Shown here piece by piece: positions 17,752 to 27,422 of a stretch of 64,000 bases of DNA; the first letter of the stretch is position 1, and each line of letters begins with the position of its first letter. The stretch comes from Dongshaea marina. GTDB taxonomy: Bacteria > Pseudomonadota > Gammaproteobacteria > Enterobacterales > Aeromonadaceae. The translations under genes and the position numbers were made by a program. The notes under the pieces were generated by a model. The model saw only the letters and a list, made by a program, of their open reading frames with translations, did no database searches and was not told the DNA's origin. The stretch is taken from the NCBI RefSeq assembly GCF_003072645.1, contig NZ_CP028897.1, forward strand, positions 1,501,658 to 1,565,657, written 5' to 3'.

Positions 17752-19298
17752 ATGCCAACGGTGCATATCACCATGCGAAAACTCAAAGAGATCCTCAGAC
17801 TCAAGTACCAAGGCGGCCTGAGTCACCGCCAGATCGCAAGCAGCCTGTCTGTGTCTCCGTCGACTGTGTCCAATTACTGCAAAAGGGCCCAACAGATGGG
17901 GCTATGCCAATGGCCTCTGCCTGCTGAGTGGGATGAAGAGCGGCTGCGCCGTGAGTTCCTTGAGACCCGGATCACGGTTCGTCAGACACCTCCTCTGCCG
18001 GATTGGGCCGTGGCCCATCAGGAGCTCAGACGCAAAGGGATGACGCTACAACTCCTGTGGGAGGAGTATGCTGAGCGACATCCCAAGAACCACTACAGCT
18101 ATAACCATTACTGCATGCGTTATCGTGAGTGGCGTAAATGCCAGTCTCCCTCAATGCGTCAGAGCCATAAAGCCGGTGAAAAACTGTTTGTTGATTACTG
18201 CGGTCCAACCGTGCCCATCGTGGATCCGAGGACTGGGGAGGAGCGTCGGGCTCAGATCTTTGTCGCTGTGATGGGTGCATCCAGCTACACCTACGCCGAT
18301 GCAACCTTGAGTCAGGGGCTGGAAGACTGGGTGATGAGCCATAAACGGGCCTTCGAATTTCTGGGGGAGTACCAGAGATGATCGTTCCGGATAATCTCAA
18401 AAGCGGAGTCAGTAGAGCGTGTCGCTACGAGCCAGATCTCAATCCTACCTATCAGCAGCTGGCTGCACACTATGGTGTTGCAGTGCTTCCTGCCCGTCCT
18501 TACAAGCCCAAAGATAAAGCCAAGGCTGAGGTGGGCGTGCAGATCGTTGAGCGCTGGATCCTGGCAAAACTGCGCCATGAGACCTTCTTCAGTCTGGCTC
18601 AGCTAAACCAGCGGATCGGGGCTCTGCTCACCGAGTTGAACAATCGCCCGTTCAAGAAGCTGCCGGGAAGCCGTAAATCACAGTTTGAATTGCTAGACAA
18701 ACCGGTGCTCAAATCGCTGCCTCAAAACCCCTATCAGTTCACCCGGGTGAAGGCGGTTCGGGTTCATATCGACTATCACATCGAGCTCGACAAGCACTAC
18801 TACTCGGTTCCCTATACCCTGCTCAAACGCAAGCTTGAAGCGCATATCTGCGACAACCTGGTACGGATCTATCATGGTGGTCGCTGTGTCGCGACACATC
18901 CACGCAGCTATCAGCAGGGAGGGCAAACCACCCACCCCGATCATATGCCGGTCGCACACCAAAAGCAGATGCAATGGACCCCGGGACGCTTTCTGAACTG
19001 GGCTCAGGAGATAGGCCCCTCCACGCTTGCGGTGATCAAACAGCTGCTCTACCGAAAGTCCCACCCGGAGCTTGGATATCGGGCCAGCCTTGGGATCCTC
19101 AACCTGGAAAAGCGATATGGACGCCCCCGCTTAGAAGCGGCCTGCCAGCGAGCAGACCGAACGGGCGTTTACTATCAGAAAGGGATCCGCTCCATCCTGG
19201 AAAAGGGGCTGGATGGCCAGCCACTGCCCGAAACTCAGCCGGATCGTCTGGCGGAGCTCACTCACCTCAATATCCGTGGCTCAGGCTACTATCACTAA
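17752..19298 (+). CDS. istA: IS21 transposase IstA, one frameshift
   Basis: DDE transposase. Start ATG at 17752 with GGAGAG at 17740-17745. N-terminal helix-turn-helix ([22 protein letters not shown]), catalytic core starting [15 protein letters not shown], then the second Asp in [10 protein letters not shown] and the Glu in [14 protein letters not shown]. The frame breaks at a G5 run (18363-18367): the first part ends FLGEYQR, and the second resumes at MIVPDNL one frame over. One extra G gives [14 protein letters not shown], the normal family sequence. As written the element could not make a full IstA; the break is of the same one-base homopolymer type seen in cellular genes here, so it may be a sequencing error. 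Confidence 0.88.
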
Positions 19299-19307
19299 GG
19301 ATCAAAG

Positions 19308-20063
19308 ATGACAGAACAACTCAAACAGCAACTTCGGGAGCTGAAACTAAGTGGTATCCGGGATGCCCTGGAAAGGCAACATCAGCAACCCGGGCACTAC
19401 CAGGAACTCGGGTTCGAAGAGCGACTCAGCCTGCTGCTGGAGCAGGAGCTGACGGATCGGTCTCAGCGGCGGATCGAGCGCCTTATCAAGCAGGCCCGAT
19501 TCCGGCTGCAGGCAAATCTGGAGCAACTGGATTATCGAAGTGATCGCGGCTTGCATAGAGCCCAGATCCGCTCACTGGCAGAGGGATACTGGCTTAGCCT
19601 GGGGCAGACTCTGATCCTGACCGGGGCGACCGGGTGCGGGAAAACCTATCTGGCCTGCGCCCTGGGCCATCACTTCTGTCTGCAGGGACTCGGGGTTCGC
19701 TACTTCCGGTTTAAAGAGCTGCTGGAGCAACTGCAGCTGGCTCAGGCTGATGGCAGCTATCGAAAGCTGATGGTTCAGTTGAGAAACACGCCGCTTCTGA
19801 TCCTCGATGACTGGGGACTGGAGTCGCTGAATGCGCTTCAGCGTAGCGATCTACTGGAGTTAATCGATGCTCGCCATGGTCACGGAGCCACACTGATCGG
19901 CAGCCAGCTTCCGCTGGAGCACTGGCACACAATGATCGGTGAATCAACCCATGCGGATGCGATCCTGGATCGTCTGGTTCATGGAGCGATCCGTGTAGAA
20001 TTATGCGGAGAATCGATGAGAAAAATCACCGCAGAGTTGACGGATGCCGATCACTCAGGGTAA
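19308..20063 (+). CDS. istB: IS21 helper ATPase IstB
   Basis: DnaC-like AAA+ protein that assists IstA. 251 aa, complete. Walker A TGATGCGKTYLA, Walker B LLILDDWGLE, sensor region ATLIGSQLPLEHWH and the ending DRLVHGAIRVEL are all as expected. It starts 9 bases after istA. Confidence 0.95.
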   Translation: MTEQLKQQLRELKLSGIRDALERQHQQPGHYQELGFEERLSLLLEQELTDRSQRRIERLIKQARFRLQANLEQLDYRSDRGLHRAQIRSLAEGYWLSLGQTLILTGATGCGKTYLACALGHHFCLQGLGVRYFRFKELLEQLQLAQADGSYRKLMVQLRNTPLLILDDWGLESLNALQRSDLLELIDARHGHGATLIGSQLPLEHWHTMIGESTHADAILDRLVHGAIRVELCGESMRKITAELTDADHSG

Positions 20064-20152
20064 AAAATAACCCAGTCTGTGAGACGGGATGTTGAGGTGA
20101 TCGACATCATATTATTCGGTGATCGCCATCGCGATAATACGCAGTAATTGCT

Positions 20153-20579
20153 TTTTAGCAATGAAACGGGAGGCAGGATGCCGAGCTGGGAGGATGGCCA
20201 CGGATGGTTATCGTCGAGCTGGGGAAATTTATCAGGGATGATAAATACATCACGCGTAGAGAGCTTTTGGTTACTTTTCTCGGCAGAAAAGTCACTCACC
20301 CGCCCGGTGACTCGGGTTATGCGGTGAAGCTGCAAATCATTCGTCCGTAGGACTATAAAACATGGGGAGGGTGACATTTCGAATACATCTCCTCCCACCT
20401 TTTAAAGATCTAAATAAAAATAATTCGCATTTTAATTTAAGAATAATGGATACGCTTAATAATCCTCTGTGTTAAGTGATCTTAATCCCGTGATAAGAGA
20501 TTTGTATGAGCGCTTTTAAAGGCCCTGTGGTAATTTATTCGGCCTTATGAATCATGCTGTCATTTGAAAGGAAGTTTTA
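20153..20579. other. Intergenic region: repeat remnant and upstream region of the dcuC-like gene
   Basis: 20155-20310 resembles parts of the dispersed repeat at 33.6-33.8 kb (GGCAGGATGCC, AGCTGGGG..TTTATCAGG.ATGATAAA) and of the 11.4-12.2 kb repeat (CTTTTGGTTACTTTT). The rest is AT-rich, with no gene, and leads to the AAAGGAAG ribosome site of the next gene. Confidence 0.5.
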
Positions 20580-21932
20580 ATGTTAGTTTTATTGATCGGC
20601 GTCGTGGTGATCGCCGTGGTCGGGAGGGCGATATTTAAAGGATATTCCGCCACCGGCATGCTGTTAAGCGGTGGTGTTGTCCTGCTGGCGATTACCGCGC
20701 TGATGGGCAAGGATGTGTTACCCGCGAGCGTTACCTCAACCGGCAGCCGAATAACGGATATCTTTGAGTACATCAAGTTCCTGTTATCCAGCCGCGGCGG
20801 CGGCCTGGGTATGATGATCATGGTGCTGTGCGGGTTTGCGGCCTATATGACCAAGATCGGTGCCAATGATATGGTGGTTAAGATGGCCTCCAAGCCTCTG
20901 AAATATATCAAATCACCCTATATCCTGATGGTTGCGGTTTATTTTATTGCCTGCCTGATGTCTCTGGCGGTGTCATCGGCCACCGGCCTCGGAGTGTTGT
21001 TGATGGCAACCCTGTTCCCGCTGATGGTTAATATGGGGATCAGCCGGGAAGCGGCGGCAGCGATCTGTGCCTCGCCGGCAGCGATTATTCTTTCCCCGAC
21101 CTCAGGTGATGTGGTGGTGGCAGCGGCATCCTCCGGGATGGAGCTCATCGATTTTGCCTTTAAGCTGACCCTGCCTATCTCCATCATGGCGATCGTCTGC
21201 ATGGCGATTGCTCACTTCTTCTGGCAGCGCTATCTGGATAAGAAAGAGGGGATTATCCATGAGCGACTCGACGTGAGTGAGCTGGAGGTCAATGCGCCGA
21301 AGTTTTACTGTGTTTTGCCCTTTTTCCCGATTGTCGGGGTGCTGCTGTTTAACGGCTCCATTTTTCCAAAGCTGCAGATCATTACCATTTTGGTGATCTG
21401 TCTCTTTATCACGGCGATTATTGAGTTGATTCGCCACCGCGACTCCACCTCGGTATTTGATGGTCTGGATGTGGTATACCGGGGGATGGCTGATGCCTTT
21501 GCCACTGTAGTGATGCTACTGGTTGCAGCCGGGGTATTCGCCCAGGGCCTTAAGTCGGTGGGCTTTATCAATAATCTGCTGGATCTGGCGAGCTCGGCGG
21601 GCTCTGCCGGGATCATCATGATGCTGCTACTGGTGGTGATCACCACCTTGGCGGCGATCACGACCGGCTCCGGCAACGCGCCTTTCTATGCCTTTGTCGA
21701 GTTGATCCCAAGCCTTGCGGCCAAGATGGGGATTAACCCAGCTTACTTGGTGATCCCCATGCTACAGGCCTCGAATCTGGGACGAACCATCTCGCCGGTT
21801 TCCGGTGTGGTGGTCGCCTGTTCCGGGATGGCCAAGATCTCTCCCTTTGAAGTGGTGAAACGAACCCTGGTCCCCGTACTGGTAGGTTTGTTGGTGGTGA
21901 TTATCGCAACCCAGGTGATGATCCCAACCTAA
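20580..21932 (+). CDS. DcuC-family dicarboxylate carrier
   Basis: Inner-membrane carrier of the C4-dicarboxylate uptake C family (450 aa, ~12 predicted spans). It starts straight into a hydrophobic segment (MLVLLIGVVVIAVVGRAIFKGYSATGMLL). The family repeats around helical hairpins are seen: AAAAICASPAAIILSPTSGDVV and the mirrored QASNLGRTISPVSGVVVACSGMAK in the second half, plus AITTGSGNAPFYAFVEL. A good AAAGGAAG site precedes the ATG. With the peptidase and symporter that follow, the substrate may be an acidic amino acid derivative rather than succinate or fumarate. Confidence 0.85.
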   Translation: MLVLLIGVVVIAVVGRAIFKGYSATGMLLSGGVVLLAITALMGKDVLPASVTSTGSRITDIFEYIKFLLSSRGGGLGMMIMVLCGFAAYMTKIGANDMVVKMASKPLKYIKSPYILMVAVYFIACLMSLAVSSATGLGVLLMATLFPLMVNMGISREAAAAICASPAAIILSPTSGDVVVAAASSGMELIDFAFKLTLPISIMAIVCMAIAHFFWQRYLDKKEGIIHERLDVSELEVNAPKFYCVLPFFPIVGVLLFNGSIFPKLQIITILVICLFITAIIELIRHRDSTSVFDGLDVVYRGMADAFATVVMLLVAAGVFAQGLKSVGFINNLLDLASSAGSAGIIMMLLLVVITTLAAITTGSGNAPFYAFVELIPSLAAKMGINPAYLVIPMLQASNLGRTISPVSGVVVACSGMAKISPFEVVKRTLVPVLVGLLVVIIATQVMIPT

Positions 21933-21948
21933 GTTATCACCAAGATCC

Positions 21949-21974
21949 GGCCCGCCTTGCTTGCGGGCCTTTTC
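21949..21974 (+). terminator. Terminator after the dcuC-like gene
   Basis: GGCCCGC, loop CTTGCTT, GCGGGCC, then TTTTCATTTT. Confidence 0.88.
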
Positions 21975-22062
21975 ATTTTAGGCCCGGGGTGGCCTACTGA
22001 TCCTGATCATCCTCAGCGCACAGCCCGGGAACTTACATCTAAATAAGGTAAAGGAGCACCCG

Positions 22063-23196
22063 ATGGAGCAAGGTCTTGAGCTCAATCGCTATCTTAAGCA
22101 GTTAGAACAACTGGTGAATATCGACTGTGGCAGCCACAGTCCTGAAGGGATCGCCCAGGTGGCGAACCTGTTAACCCCGCTTTTTGAGGAGCTGGGCTTT
22201 GCGGTCACCCGCCACCAGTTTGATGACAAGGCGGGCCCCTGTCTTGAGATCACCAACAAGCCCGGGGCCACCGAGTATGATGTGATGCTGTGTGGCCACA
22301 TGGACACTGTGTTTCCCGAGGGAACCGTTGCCAGCCGGCCGATGACGACCGATGCAAAGAAGGCCTATGGTCCCGGGGTCAGCGATATGAAGTCCGGGAT
22401 CCTGAGTGCCTGGTATGCTCTTAGCTCCCTGAGCGAGACCGAGCGCGAGCGTTTGTCGATCGTCATCACCCTTAACTGTGACGAGGAGATAGGCTCAGTC
22501 TATTCCAGAAATTGGCTGGAGGGGATCGCTCGTAAGAGCCGTCAGGTGTTGGTGTGTGAGGCCGCCCGTGCTTGCGGAAACCTCATTCGTTCGCGCAAGG
22601 GTAACGCGAAATACGAGCTGGAGTTTCACGGGGTTGCCTCCCATGCGGGCAGTGCACTGGCCGAAGGGGTTTCTGCCATCTATGAACTGGCGCAGTGGTC
22701 ACTGGCGATCAAAGAGATGGTTAACCTTGAAACCGGCACCACCCTTAATGTGGGGGTGATTGAGGGGGGCGTTGCGGTTAATGTGGTGCCCGAGTATGCA
22801 AAGGCGATCGTCGATCTGCGTTTTTGGGATACCGATGAGGCCGATGTGATTCACCAGCGGCTGCAAAAGATGGCCGAGACTCCGTTCGAGAAAGGAGCCC
22901 GGGTGAGGGTCAATCGCCTGGCATTCAAGCCCTCGATGCGTCCGACCTCAGATACCCAGAGCTTGATTGCACTGGTGAGTGACGAGGCCGACAAGCTTGG
23001 GCTCAGCTATGGCTGGGAGGATGCCGGTGGTGGCTCGGATGGTAACTTCACCGCGGCGATCGGTACCCCGACCCTGGATGGTTTCGGCCCGTTGGGCGCA
23101 GGGTTTCACAGTGATAAGGAGTACCTGATTCTTGACTCGATTGAGCCACGGATCATTTTGCTGGCCAATGTGCTGCGACGCTTATCGGCGAGCTAG
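22063..23196 (+). CDS. M20-family metallopeptidase (carboxypeptidase G2 / acetylornithine deacetylase type)
   Basis: Zinc-dependent amidohydrolase of 377 aa. Metal ligands and catalytic groups are visible: GHMDTVFPEG, PGVSDMKSG, CDEEIGSVYSR (general base and ligand Glu), VCEAAR, and the late ligand His in GAGFHSDKEYL. The dimerisation insert ELEFHGVASHAGSALAEGVSAIYELA is typical of CPG2-like members. No signal peptide, so it is cytoplasmic. CPG2-type enzymes release C-terminal glutamate; together with the DcuC-like carrier upstream and the glutamate/dicarboxylate symporter downstream, use of an N-acyl acidic amino acid is plausible but not shown. Confidence 0.88.
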   Translation: MEQGLELNRYLKQLEQLVNIDCGSHSPEGIAQVANLLTPLFEELGFAVTRHQFDDKAGPCLEITNKPGATEYDVMLCGHMDTVFPEGTVASRPMTTDAKKAYGPGVSDMKSGILSAWYALSSLSETERERLSIVITLNCDEEIGSVYSRNWLEGIARKSRQVLVCEAARACGNLIRSRKGNAKYELEFHGVASHAGSALAEGVSAIYELAQWSLAIKEMVNLETGTTLNVGVIEGGVAVNVVPEYAKAIVDLRFWDTDEADVIHQRLQKMAETPFEKGARVRVNRLAFKPSMRPTSDTQSLIALVSDEADKLGLSYGWEDAGGGSDGNFTAAIGTPTLDGFGPLGAGFHSDKEYLILDSIEPRIILLANVLRRLSAS

Positions 23197-23212
23197 AGCA
23201 TTTTCCCAACCG

Positions 23213-23242
23213 AAAGGGGAGGCTCGATTGCTCCCCTTTTAC
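23213..23242 (+). terminator. Terminator after the M20 peptidase
   Basis: AAAGGGGAG, nine-base loop, CTCCCCTTTT. It reads reasonably as a terminator on either strand. Confidence 0.8.
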
Positions 23243-23571
23243 TTCGGCTCGTTCCTAAATGTCCATAAAAACCCCTAGGATCTGGTCTACCCCTGAAATT
23301 TTTTTAAGCGCTGAAATCAGCCTCTGAAATGCTCGCTCATTGTGAATAGGCATCCCTGTTCAACCCCCGCCATTCCTGAATATCTAAGCTTTCATTACCC
23401 GGGATAAGTGAATAAATAATCAATAGTTTCCGAAGAAAAAAGGACTCAGTTGTGTTGCATTTATGTGACAAATTATTTGTCGAGGCTATCGGTTTCGTGA
23501 TAAACCTTTTTGTTTTCGGCGAGAAGTGATCGGCTGCTCGGTCGCTTCCGTGGTCAACAAGGAGCAATATA
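23243..23571. other. Intergenic region upstream of the symporter gene
   Basis: No gene or clear repeat is seen in about 330 bases. It presumably holds the promoter of the symporter gene. Confidence 0.4.
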
Positions 23572-24888
23572 ATGGAGCTAAAACAGGGGCAGGGCGACCT
23601 GACCAAGCGGATCCTATTTGGCATGATTGCCGGTATTGTTGTTGGAATCGGCTTGCGCTATCTGTGGCCGGACAACCTCTATGTTGAGAACTATCTGACC
23701 GAGGGCGTGTTCAACATAGGTGGTAAAATATTCATCGCCAGTTTGAAGATGCTGGTGGTTCCCCTGGTGTTTGTCTCTTTGGTATGTGGTACCAGTAGCC
23801 TCAAAGATACTCGCAGTTTGGGACGGATGGGGGGCAAGACTCTGGCCTTTTACCTGACTACCACGGCGATCGCGGTAGCCCTGGCGATTATGGTGGCGCT
23901 GCTGATCCAGCCCGGAAGTGGCATTCACCTGACCTCCAATGCGGTGTTTAATGTAAAGCAGGCACCGACCCTCTCCGATGTATTGATTGATATTGTTCCC
24001 ACCAACCCCTTTAAGGCGTTCACCGAAGCCAAGATGTTGCAGATCATACTGTTTGCCATCCTGTTTGGTATCGCCATCTCGCTGTGTGGTAAGTCTGGCG
24101 AGCGGATCTCCAGCCTGTTTAATGATCTCAACAAAGTCATAATGAAGCTTTTGATGATGCTGATGTATATCGCTCCTTACGGTGTGTTCTGCCTGCTGGC
24201 CAAGCTCTTTTATGGCATCGGCTTTGAGGCGATCTCCAGCCTGGCACTCTATTTTGCGACCGTGATCCTGGTGTTGCTGCTGCAAGGACTTGGAACCTAC
24301 CCGATTTTGCTCAAGCTGCTATCCGGGTTGAGCCCAAGGATCTTCCTTAAAAAGATGCGCGACGTGGTGATGTTTGCCTTCTCGACCGCCTCTTCCGGGG
24401 CCACCATTCCCGTCTCGTTAAATACTGTGATGAATAAGATGGGGGTCAAAAACCAGGTAGCTTCCTTTACCGTGCCGCTGGGGGCGACGGTGAATATGGA
24501 TGGAACCGCCATCATGCAGGGGGTGGCGACCGTATTTATCGCCACCGTGTATGGGGTCGATCTGCATCTCGGGGATTATCTGATGGTGATCCTGACGGCG
24601 ACACTGGCCTCTGTTGGAACCGCAGGGGTTCCCGGAGCGGGTCTCATCATGCTGGCGATGGTATTGCAGCAGGTCGGTCTGCCGGTAGAGGGGATCGCAC
24701 TGATCATTGGGGTGGATCGTCTGCTGGATATGACCCGTACCGCGGTCAATGTGACCGGGGACTGTATGGTCACCTGTGTGGTCGCCAAGTCTGAAAAGCA
24801 GATGGATCTGGCGGTATTTCAGGATGAGTCCCATATCGATACCCAGGTGGATGAGGTGACCCGAATTGAGACTTCACCTGTGAAATAA
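23572..24888 (+). CDS. Dicarboxylate/amino acid:cation symporter (GltP/DAACS family)
   Basis: Secondary transporter taking up glutamate, aspartate or C4-dicarboxylates with H+ or Na+. 438 aa with about 8 membrane spans and two re-entrant loops. The first loop carries FSTASSGATIPVSLN (family SSSxTLP-like) and the second helix VNMDGTAIMQGVA matches the NMDGT substrate/cation site. The late RLLDMTRTAVNVTGD matches the RxxDMxRTxxNVxGD substrate-binding helix. AAGGAG ribosome site. It probably belongs functionally with the two upstream genes, although each has its own terminator. Confidence 0.92.
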   Translation: MELKQGQGDLTKRILFGMIAGIVVGIGLRYLWPDNLYVENYLTEGVFNIGGKIFIASLKMLVVPLVFVSLVCGTSSLKDTRSLGRMGGKTLAFYLTTTAIAVALAIMVALLIQPGSGIHLTSNAVFNVKQAPTLSDVLIDIVPTNPFKAFTEAKMLQIILFAILFGIAISLCGKSGERISSLFNDLNKVIMKLLMMLMYIAPYGVFCLLAKLFYGIGFEAISSLALYFATVILVLLLQGLGTYPILLKLLSGLSPRIFLKKMRDVVMFAFSTASSGATIPVSLNTVMNKMGVKNQVASFTVPLGATVNMDGTAIMQGVATVFIATVYGVDLHLGDYLMVILTATLASVGTAGVPGAGLIMLAMVLQQVGLPVEGIALIIGVDRLLDMTRTAVNVTGDCMVTCVVAKSEKQMDLAVFQDESHIDTQVDEVTRIETSPVK

Positions 24889-24916
24889 CTCTTCTATTCA
24901 CCTTCGCTTTTAATAC

Positions 24917-24946
24917 AAAAGCTCCGCACTCGGCGGAGCTTTTTTG
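24917..24946 (+). terminator. Terminator after the symporter gene
   Basis: AAAAGCTCCGC, loop ACTCG, GCGGAGCTTTTTT. It is A/T-flanked on both sides, so it can also serve the convergent gene. Confidence 0.9.
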
Positions 24947-24988
24947 ATCCAGGTCTGTGAAGAGTTAAGGGCGGGGGACTGAATGAGA

Positions 24989-25825
24989 CTAAAGGCCTGA
25001 GCCGCCAGGCAGGTACTTTTTGAAGATCTTTTCTGCGGTGCCATTTTCCTTAAGTTTGACCAGGGCGTGATTGATCCGGGTGGATAGCTCATAGGCGCGT
25101 GGGGACGTTTTAGAGATCATAAGGTAAAAGGTGAAGGACTTGATCCCGGGTACCAGGGCACTCTTGATTGAGTCCGGGATCGGATGCTCCATGATGGCGT
25201 GGCTGCCGTAGACAGGCTCTACCGAGCTCAGGAAAAAGTCATATCTGTTTTGCTCGAGCAGCTTAAAGGCCTGGCTATTATTCTTGACCGGGGTGTGAAT
25301 TTTTCTGGTAACACCGGCTTCAATAAAGGGGCTGTAGTTATAGCCTGAGATCCCAAACAAGCGATACTGGTTGAGATCCCTGACATTATGGATAGGTACC
25401 CGCCCGGAGAATTTCTTGGCGGAGTAAAAAATCCCAGAATGGGTTTTATAGAGAGGGTGGGAGAAATAATAGAATTGATGGCGCTGTTGATTGAAACTGC
25501 CGTTGATCACTACCTCATATTTTTTGGAGACATCAAAGCTCTCTACCTCTTTGAGGCAGCGCTTCCAGGGGATGAGATCAATTTTGAACTCAAGATTGAT
25601 CTCCTTGAACACCTCTTCCATCAGCTCGACCGTTGCCCCGCTGAGCTTCTCTTTGTCTATCTTGCCAGCATCTCTTTGGTAATAGGTGTAGGGGGGCCAC
25701 TCGGCATTATCATCACAGATTCGCACCAGGCTTGCCTGGCTTAGTTGTGGGAGCAAGATGAACAGGAGTGCGATTGTCAGGAGCGGGGGAAAGCTCTGTG
25801 ATGCTGTTATCGATGCTCTCTTCAT
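24989..25825 (-). CDS. Periplasmic solute-binding protein, family 3-like
   Basis: Extracellular solute-binding protein (SBP_bac_3 fold, 278 aa). The start at 25825 gives a plausible export signal (LLTIALLFILLPQLSQA); a start ten codons upstream is open. After the signal, LVRICDDNAEWPPYTYY and GATVELMEEVFKEINLEFKI..PWKRCLKEVE are typical of polar-amino-acid-type binding proteins, as is RYDFFLSSVEPV. No transporter genes accompany it, so it may be an orphan sensor or binding component. It is related in type to the 41407-42198 protein (shared WPPY and PWxR motifs). Confidence 0.8.
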   Translation of the reverse strand: MKRASITASQSFPPLLTIALLFILLPQLSQASLVRICDDNAEWPPYTYYQRDAGKIDKEKLSGATVELMEEVFKEINLEFKIDLIPWKRCLKEVESFDVSKKYEVVINGSFNQQRHQFYYFSHPLYKTHSGIFYSAKKFSGRVPIHNVRDLNQYRLFGISGYNYSPFIEAGVTRKIHTPVKNNSQAFKLLEQNRYDFFLSSVEPVYGSHAIMEHPIPDSIKSALVPGIKSFTFYLMISKTSPRAYELSTRINHALVKLKENGTAEKIFKKYLPGGSGL

Positions 25826-26010
25826 CGATAGCCCCGGACGCTGGTGATTACCCATGAAGCATGGCCTATGCTGGGTTGCTTTTTAGTCAGTATAGCTCAG
25901 AGGTAAGGCTTCCTTTGGGGACTTCCTGGTGGGTCGGGGGATGTTTCTTCATCAGCTTTGAGATAAGCTCTGATGTCATAGCCATACTCCCGGGAGGTTA
26001 GAGGAGCGTT

Positions 26011-27422
26011 ATGGGAAAAGTTTCAAATACTCTGAGCCGTTGGCAACAAAATGGCCAGAATTGGATGCAGCGGGGGCTGGATCGCTCGTTGCGATTGGCG
26101 GTGACCGGGCTAAGCCGTAGCGGTAAAACCGCCTTTATTACCGCACTCATCCACCAACTTGAAAACGCAGGCACCGAGTCTGTGATGCCACTGTGGCAGA
26201 TCGCCCGCCAGGGGCGGATCCTCGGATGCCAGAGAGTACCGCAGCTCAATCACCATATTCCCACTTTTGACTATGCCGGGGGATGAGCGCCCTCACCGCA
26301 GAGCCTCCTCTCTGGCCGAGTCCGACCCAGGGGGTGAGTGAGATACGTCTGGAACTGCGTTACCGACCCAGGGGACGGGTGGCCCGAACCCTGAGCGATA
26401 CGGCGACCCTCTACCTGGAGCTGGTGGATTACCCCGGAGAGTGGCTGCTGGATCTACCCCTGCTTGATCTGGATTATACCGGCTGGAGCGAGGAGGTTCG
26501 CCAGCAGCTTGAGGGGGATCCTGAGCTTAAGTCCGCCGCTAGCGAGTGGCTGAGCTTGGGAGAGCAGCTCAGGGGGGCTGAGAGCCTGGATGAAAACCAG
26601 CTCACTGCTGTGGTACAGGCCTATACCGACTACCTGCATCACTGCCGTAGTGTGTTGGGGCATCAACTGGTTCAGCCCGGTCGCTTTATTTTGCCGGGGG
26701 AGTATGCCGGGGCCCCGGTGCTGCAGTTTATTCCCTGGCTGTGGGAGATCCCAAGCGATCCGCGGCGGGAAGGCAGCTTGTATCGCTTGCTCGAAGAGCG
26801 TTTTGAGCATTATAAGCAACACATAGTGAAAGGCTTTTATCGTCAGCATTTCTCGCAAATTGACCGGCAGATCATCCTGGTTGACTGTTTGGCACCGTTA
26901 AACCATGGGATGACTCATTGCCTGGAGCTGCAGCGAGCTTTGGCGCAGATCATGAAAAGTTTTGCCTACGGCAAGAGTAACTGGTGGCGCCGACTGTTTG
27001 CTCCCAGGATAGACAGGGTGCTGTTTGCCGCCACCAAGGCCGATCATATCACTCCGGATCAACATGCAAACCTGGTTTCCTTGCTTCAGCACCTGGTGCG
27101 TCAGGGGTATCAGCAGGCGCAGTTTGAGGGGATCAAGATGGAGTGTATGGCACTGGCATCGATTCAGGCCACAGAGCCCGGGATGCAGCGAGAACAGGGA
27201 GAGGCCATTCCGGCCCTCAAGGGCAGGCGGCTGGAGGATGGCAAGCAGGTCATTCTCTACCCGGGAGAGGTTCCTGCTGAGTTTCCACCGGCATCCTTCT
27301 GGGAGCAGCAGGGGTTTTCCTTTAACGAGTTTGCTCCGCCGGAGCGGGTGATCAATCAGTGTATGCAGCATATTCGCTTGGACGCCGCCTTGCAGTTTTT
27401 AGTAGGAGATAAGCTAAGATGA
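26011..27422 (+). CDS. ycjX: YcjX-family P-loop protein, one frameshift
   Basis: Stress-linked GTPase-like protein normally paired with YcjF in the Psp regulon neighbourhood of enterics. The first part (26011-26286) holds the P-loop GLSRSGKTAFITAL and ends FDYAGG. The second resumes one frame over at MSALTAEPPLWPSPTQGVSEIRLELRY and runs to 27422 with LELVDYPGEWLLDLPLL. An extra G in the G5 run at 26278-26282 joins them as FDYAGGMSAL, giving about 470 residues, the family's length. GAGGAG lies before the ATG at 26011. The last codon overlaps the ycjF start. The break is of the homopolymer type found elsewhere in the window. Confidence 0.88.

Larger units (their letters stand above)
17510..20152 (+). 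mobile_element. IS21-family insertion sequence with multi-repeat ends
   Basis: Carries istA and istB in the usual order. Four direct copies of a GCGATCRC-centred motif stand exactly 23 bases apart at 17536, 17559, 17582 and 17605. Inverted copies of the same motif lie at the right end (GTGATCG at 20097 and 20119). Multiple transposase-binding repeats at both ends are typical of IS21. The exact outer ends are not certain within about 10 bases; the resemblance TAATTGTGCGT / CAATTACTGCGT read inward supports the borders given. Confidence 0.85.
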
